Shown here piece after piece: positions 15,716 through 19,128 of a stretch of DNA of 19,128 bases. A program made the position numbers and the translations under genes. The stretch spans positions 1 through 19,128 of the forward strand of contig DASRJH010000033.1 in NCBI GenBank assembly GCA_035649575.1. Reading direction: 5' to 3'. The stretch's first letter is position 1. Each line of letters begins with the position of its first letter. The notes beneath the pieces are model-generated. The model had not been told where the DNA came from, did no database searches, and saw only the letters and a list, made by a program, of their open reading frames with translations. Source of the stretch: DASVAL01 sp035649575 (lineage in GTDB: Bacteria > Planctomycetota > UBA1135 > UBA2386).

Positions 15716-16393
15716 TCAGTTCGCGCCGACGGCGACGCGAAAGCCGTAGTCGGCGTAGGTCCGATCGGGAGGAATGCTGCTGCGTGCCGCGCAGCGCGTG
15801 ACGCAGACCTGATGGCGCCACGATCCGCCGCGCGAGGATCGCCGCGTGCCGTGCTTCGGCCCCGATGGGTTCCTCGCAGGCGAATGCCGGTAGAAGTCGG
15901 CGTCGTACCAATCGCTGCACCATTCGTGGACGAGGTCGCCCATGTTGTGCAGACCGAGGCCGTTCGGCGCGTCGAGGCCGACGACCTGCGGCCCGCCGTG
16001 TCGCTCGTTCCCGCGGACGTTCGCATCGTTGCCCCACGGGTAACGGATCCCGCTCGCGCCGCCGAGAGCGGCCTTCTCGCGTTCGGCCTCGGTGGGCAGC
16101 CGGCACGGCCGACCCGTGACGAGTGCCAACCAGTCGCAGTAGGCGACCGCGTCGAACCAGCTGACCATCACGACGGGCTGCGCCGGCAGGTGGAACCGCG
16201 GATCCGCGAACATGCCCGGCGCGCGGTGGCCCGTGGCCTGCAGGAAGAGGCGATACTCGCGATTGGTCACCGGGTGGACCGCGAGCGCGAATCCGTCGAC
16301 CCACACCTCGTGAACCGGCAACTCGTCGGGCTGACCCTCCGCGCTGCCCATCGCGAAGGCTCCGGCCGGGATGCTCACGAGTTCGAGGCGCAT
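15716..16393 (-). CDS. Formylglycine-generating-enzyme (SUMF1) fold protein
   Basis: The 225-aa protein covers the FGE-sulfatase domain: VSIPAGAFAMGS (6-17), HPVTNREY (40-47), PVVMVSWFDAVAYCDW (73-88), RLPTEAE (98-104), YPWGN (118-122), NMGDLVHEWCSDWY (150-163), RGGSW (188-192) and DYGFRV (215-220). True formylglycine-generating enzymes have two active-site Cys, in the pattern LCH followed by SYC after RGGSW. Here that segment is RHQVCVTRCAAR, shorter, with Cys197 and Cys201, so copper-dependent Cys oxidation of sulfatases is doubtful; many members of the family are other oxygenases or non-catalytic partners. There is no signal peptide and no sulfatase in the window. The start at 16393 was chosen because the domain begins at once; ATG 16402 would add three residues. 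Confidence 0.92.
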   Translation of the reverse strand: MRLELVSIPAGAFAMGSAEGQPDELPVHEVWVDGFALAVHPVTNREYRLFLQATGHRAPGMFADPRFHLPAQPVVMVSWFDAVAYCDWLALVTGRPCRLPTEAEREKAALGGASGIRYPWGNDANVRGNERHGGPQVVGLDAPNGLGLHNMGDLVHEWCSDWYDADFYRHSPARNPSGPKHGTRRSSRGGSWRHQVCVTRCAARSSIPPDRTYADYGFRVAVGAN

Positions 16394-16400
16394 GGCGCGC

Positions 16401-16406
16401 ATCCTA
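16401..16406 (-). promoter_or_regulatory. Putative -10 box of the FGE-fold gene
   Basis: TAGGAT on the minus strand is followed by 7 nt and the ATG at 16393. Its AGGA could instead act as a Shine-Dalgarno 8 nt before the same ATG, so the two readings compete. Confidence 0.33.
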
Positions 16407-16472
16407 CAAGCCGCGAATCCGAACGCAGTCGTGACGGCAAGCCGGCCGCGCGTGCACACTGGTGATCCTGCG

Positions 16473-18668
16473 ATGTCCACCCAATCGAGCGAACGATCGG
16501 CGAACGAACAGTCGGCGAAGCCAGCGTGCTGCAGCGGCCACGAACGGCCAGGACCGCGGCCTGTGCCGCTGTCCGGCGCGAAGTACACGTGCCCGATGCA
16601 CCCCGAGGTCGTGCAGGACGGACCGGGGACCTGCCCGCTGTGCGGGATGGCGCTCGAGCCCGTGCTGCCGACGCGCGACGACGGGCCGTCCGCCGAGGAA
16701 CGCGACATGAAGCGTCGCTTCTGGGTCTCGGCGATCCTGGCTACGCCGCTCGTGGCCGCGGGCATGGTCGAGATGGCGGCCGGCGTCCATCTCGAGCACG
16801 AGCTGCCGGCAGGGCTCTGGTCGTGGGCGCAGCTCGCGCTCGCGGCACCGGTCGTCGGGTGGGGCGGCGCGCCGTTCTTCGCGCGCGCCGTCGATTCGGT
16901 CCGGACGCGGAGCCCGAACATGTTCACGTTGATCGCGCTCGGCGTCGGCGCGGCGTTCGCGTGGAGCGTCGTGGCCACGCTGTTCCCGGCCGTGAACGCG
17001 GCCCGAGGGCTCTACTTCGAGGCGGCCGGCGCCATCGTCACGCTGACGCTGCTCGGGCAGGTGCTCGAACTGCGCGCGCGTCGCCGCACCGGTGGTGCGA
17101 TCCGCGCGCTGCTCTCGCTGGCGCCCGACACCGCGAGACGCATCGAGCCCGACGGATCGGAGGGCGACATCGCGCTCGACCACGTCGCTGCCGGCGATCG
17201 ACTGCGCGTGCGCCCTGGCGAGAACGTGCCCGTCGACGGTGAGGTCGTCGAAGGACGCAGCGCCGTCGACGAATCGATGTTGACCGGTGAGCCGATTCCC
17301 GTCGAGAAGACTGCCGGCTCGCGCGTGACCGCCGGCACGCGCAACGGCACCGGCAGCTTCGTGATGCGCGCTACGCGCGTTGGTGCGGATACCCTGCTGT
17401 CGCGGATCGTGGGCATGGTCACGGCTGCCCAGCGCAGTCGCGCGCCGATCCAGGGCGTGGCCGACCGCGTCGCCGCGGTCTTCGTGCCCGCGGTCCTCGT
17501 CGTCGCCGTACTGACGTTCGCTGCGTGGATGGGGCTCGGGCCCGAGCCACGGCTCGGACCAGCGCTCGCGAACGCCATCGCGGTGCTCATCATCGCGTGC
17601 CCGTGTGCGCTCGGACTCGCAACGCCGATGTCGGTGATGGTCGGGATCGGGCGCGGCGCGACTTCTGGCATCCTGGTTCGCGACGCCGAGGCACTGCAAG
17701 CGCTCGCGACCGTCGACACCGTGCTCGTGGACAAGACGGGAACGCTCACGGAAGGCAAACCGAGGCTCGCGGCGTTCGAAGCTGCGCCCGGCATCGATGC
17801 CTCGCGGGTCCTCGCCTGGACTGCGGGTCTCGAGCGAGCAAGCGAGCATCCACTGGCGGCTGCAGTCCTCGCTGCGGTGCGGGCACGCGGACTCGAGCCC
17901 CGGACCCCCGAGCAGTTCGAAGCCCTCGCGGGCCGCGGCATCCGCGGCACGACCGACGGTCGCCGCCTGGCCGTCGGCTCGGCTCGTTGGATGAAGGACC
18001 TCGGAATCGAGCTCGGTTGGTTCGCCGACCAGCTCGCAGTCCATCGCGCGAGCGGCCGCACGGTGGTCCTGGTTGCCGTCGACGATCGTGTTGCGGGCCT
18101 GCTCGCGATCGAGGACGCGCCTCGCGCGACGAGTCGCGGAGCAATCGCGGAGTTGCGTTCGGCGGGCATGGACGTGGTCATGCTGACGGGCGATGCGCGT
18201 TCCACGGCGCAAGCCATCGCGCAGCGTGTCGGCATCGACGAGGTGATGGCCGAAGTCGATCCGGAGGCCAAAGGCGATGCCGTGGCTGAGCTGAGGGCGA
18301 AGGGCCGACGCGTCGCCATGGTCGGCGATGGCGTCAACGACGCAGTTGCCCTGGCGCAAGCCGATGTCGGCATCGCGATGGCGCGCGGTGCCGATGCAGC
18401 ACTCGAGAGTTCCGGCATCACGCTGGTTGGCGGCGATCTGCGCGCGCTCGGCAGGGCTCGGCGCCTTGCGCGCGCGACGCTGCGCAACATTCGCCAGAAC
18501 CTGGCCTTCGCGTTCGTCTACAACCTGGTGGGCGTGCCGATCGCAGCAGGACTGCTGTATCCGCTGACCGGCTGGTTGCTCTCGCCGATGCTCGCGAGCG
18601 CAGCCATGAGTCTGTCCTCGGTCTCGGTCATCGCGAACGCGCTGCGACTCAAGAACGCAGCGTTGTGA
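16473..18668 (+). CDS. copA: Copper-type P1B-1 heavy-metal ATPase
   Basis: The 731-aa inner-membrane pump has a cytosolic N-terminus with Cys19-Cys20 and a heavy-metal-binding domain YTCPMHPEVVQDGPGTCPLCGM (38-59, no MxCxxC-type HMA domain). Eight membrane helices are expected. CPC (376-378), Tyr683-Asn684 in the seventh and the Met/Ser motif MSLSS (712-716) in the eighth helix are the Cu(I) signature. TGE (271-273), the phosphorylated Asp420 in DKTGT, the HP motif (459-460) and GDGVND (618-623) complete the ATPase cycle. It should export Cu(I), or Ag(I), using ATP. The start at 16473 follows the domain; an upstream frame to 16371 overlaps the FGE gene and is rejected. No copper regulator, chaperone or CueR-like operator is visible in the 79-nt divergent gap. 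Confidence 0.96.
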   Translation: MSTQSSERSANEQSAKPACCSGHERPGPRPVPLSGAKYTCPMHPEVVQDGPGTCPLCGMALEPVLPTRDDGPSAEERDMKRRFWVSAILATPLVAAGMVEMAAGVHLEHELPAGLWSWAQLALAAPVVGWGGAPFFARAVDSVRTRSPNMFTLIALGVGAAFAWSVVATLFPAVNAARGLYFEAAGAIVTLTLLGQVLELRARRRTGGAIRALLSLAPDTARRIEPDGSEGDIALDHVAAGDRLRVRPGENVPVDGEVVEGRSAVDESMLTGEPIPVEKTAGSRVTAGTRNGTGSFVMRATRVGADTLLSRIVGMVTAAQRSRAPIQGVADRVAAVFVPAVLVVAVLTFAAWMGLGPEPRLGPALANAIAVLIIACPCALGLATPMSVMVGIGRGATSGILVRDAEALQALATVDTVLVDKTGTLTEGKPRLAAFEAAPGIDASRVLAWTAGLERASEHPLAAAVLAAVRARGLEPRTPEQFEALAGRGIRGTTDGRRLAVGSARWMKDLGIELGWFADQLAVHRASGRTVVLVAVDDRVAGLLAIEDAPRATSRGAIAELRSAGMDVVMLTGDARSTAQAIAQRVGIDEVMAEVDPEAKGDAVAELRAKGRRVAMVGDGVNDAVALAQADVGIAMARGADAALESSGITLVGGDLRALGRARRLARATLRNIRQNLAFAFVYNLVGVPIAAGLLYPLTGWLLSPMLASAAMSLSSVSVIANALRLKNAAL

Positions 18669-18701
18669 CGCCACGGCCACATGGTGCTGAGCGCACAGCC
18701 G

Positions 18702-18926
18702 TCAGGGCGACAGGCGGAAGTTGCCGCCGAGCTCGGCCCGGATGTAGCTGCGCACCTTGCTGACGTCGCGCGGCGGCTGCCGGGTAGCTGCGACGCAAGC
18801 CGCTTGTGCGGCATCGGCGGCCACGTGCACGTCGGCGCACAGTTGCCGGGCCAATGCGTGTACCCAGCCCACGTTGGCGAGCAGGGCGTCGAGCGCAGGG
18901 GAGGATGGCGTCGCGGTCACGTCCAT
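18702..18926 (-). pseudogene. Truncated ECF-type sigma-70 factor fragment
   Basis: The 74-aa reading resembles only the first part of sigma region 2 of ECF factors: LLANVGWVHALARQLCADVHVAADAAQAACVAATRQPPRDVSKVRSYIRA, split as ALDALLANVGWVHALARQL (12-30), the helix after it, and TRQPPRD. The acidic positions of the usual D-D-x-x-Q motif are partly lost (ADAAQAA). After SYIRA the sequence runs into LGGNFRLSP and stops, with regions 2.4 and 4 missing; no frame beyond the stop restores them, as the copper ATPase gene ends 33 nt away. It is probably a remnant, or a gene cut at the 3' side by rearrangement. An intact short protein cannot be excluded. The start is the ATG at 18926; no ribosome site is seen. 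Confidence 0.5.
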
Positions 18927-19128
18927 CAGGATGCCACGGAGGACCGGAACCGTCGGTTCTTCTCGGGAATCTGCGGCGGGAGTGTCCTCAGCGTCGCCAT
19001 TGGGTGGCAGTCCGTGGCTTGTCGCCGATGGCGCCTCACGTACCGTGACGCTCGATGCCCCATTGGCACTTCGATGACCGAGACACCCCCGAGGCTCGAC
19101 GATGGCACACAGCACACACACCGCACCC
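18927..19128. other. Right edge, nothing recognised
   Basis: About 200 nt upstream of the sigma fragment. Open frames exist but match nothing I know and lack consistent coding bias. No terminator, RNA gene or repeat is visible. Confidence 0.4.

Noticed and set aside
16404..18680. 758-codon minus-strand open frame
   Set aside because: It is antisense to the copper ATPase, whose motifs are all intact.

Overview
This is a GC-rich bacterial chromosomal window with dense genes in mixed orientation. The gene content points to a planctomycete-like bacterium of the large-genome, high-GC type: a secreted family 2 glycosidase, a formylglycine-generating-enzyme fold protein, a membrane-anchored protein built from repeated carboxypeptidase-regulatory-like modules, a thioredoxin-like/HEAT protein and an ECF-sigma fragment. 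The taxon is an inference; no rRNA or other marker gene is present. Nothing here is a phage, insertion sequence, CRISPR array or recognisable defence island.

Layout. 1-118 is an ambiguous edge. 119-206 (-) is tRNA-Leu(CAA), whose likely promoter lies in the 3' end of the gene before it. 221-1221 (-) is a two-gene unit: an NFU-type Fe-S carrier overlapping by 4 nt a zinc-ribbon protein of unknown function. 1332-6313 (-) holds a dual-specificity phosphatase, an M32 carboxypeptidase and a secreted GH2 enzyme; the last two overlap (TGATG). 6314-7735 is sparse, with a DUF1508/YegP-like gene, 423 nt without a gene and a small lipoprotein. 7736-8638 (+) is an exported alpha/beta hydrolase, convergent with a Kef/CPA2 antiporter (8696-10645, -), which is preceded by a DUF3634-like small protein and a secreted Cys-rich thioredoxin-like/HEAT protein (11209-12501, -). 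After a 391-nt divergent intergenic region with an unusual inverted repeat come the repeated-module surface protein (12893-15688, +), a convergent FGE-fold protein (15716-16393, -), a divergent Cu(I)-type P1B ATPase (16473-18668, +) and a degenerate ECF sigma fragment (18702-18926, -).

Most genes are housekeeping or envelope functions and do not form one pathway. Three points deserve follow-up. A TANNNT hexamer lies 6-9 nt before the start codon of six genes, which suggests leaderless or near-leaderless transcripts. The NFU and zinc-ribbon genes are translationally coupled. The 125-bp element at 12729-12853 contains two inverted copies of a 30-nt unit in which the outer 7-mer is itself flipped. 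I did not find a complete new multi-gene system that I could defend.
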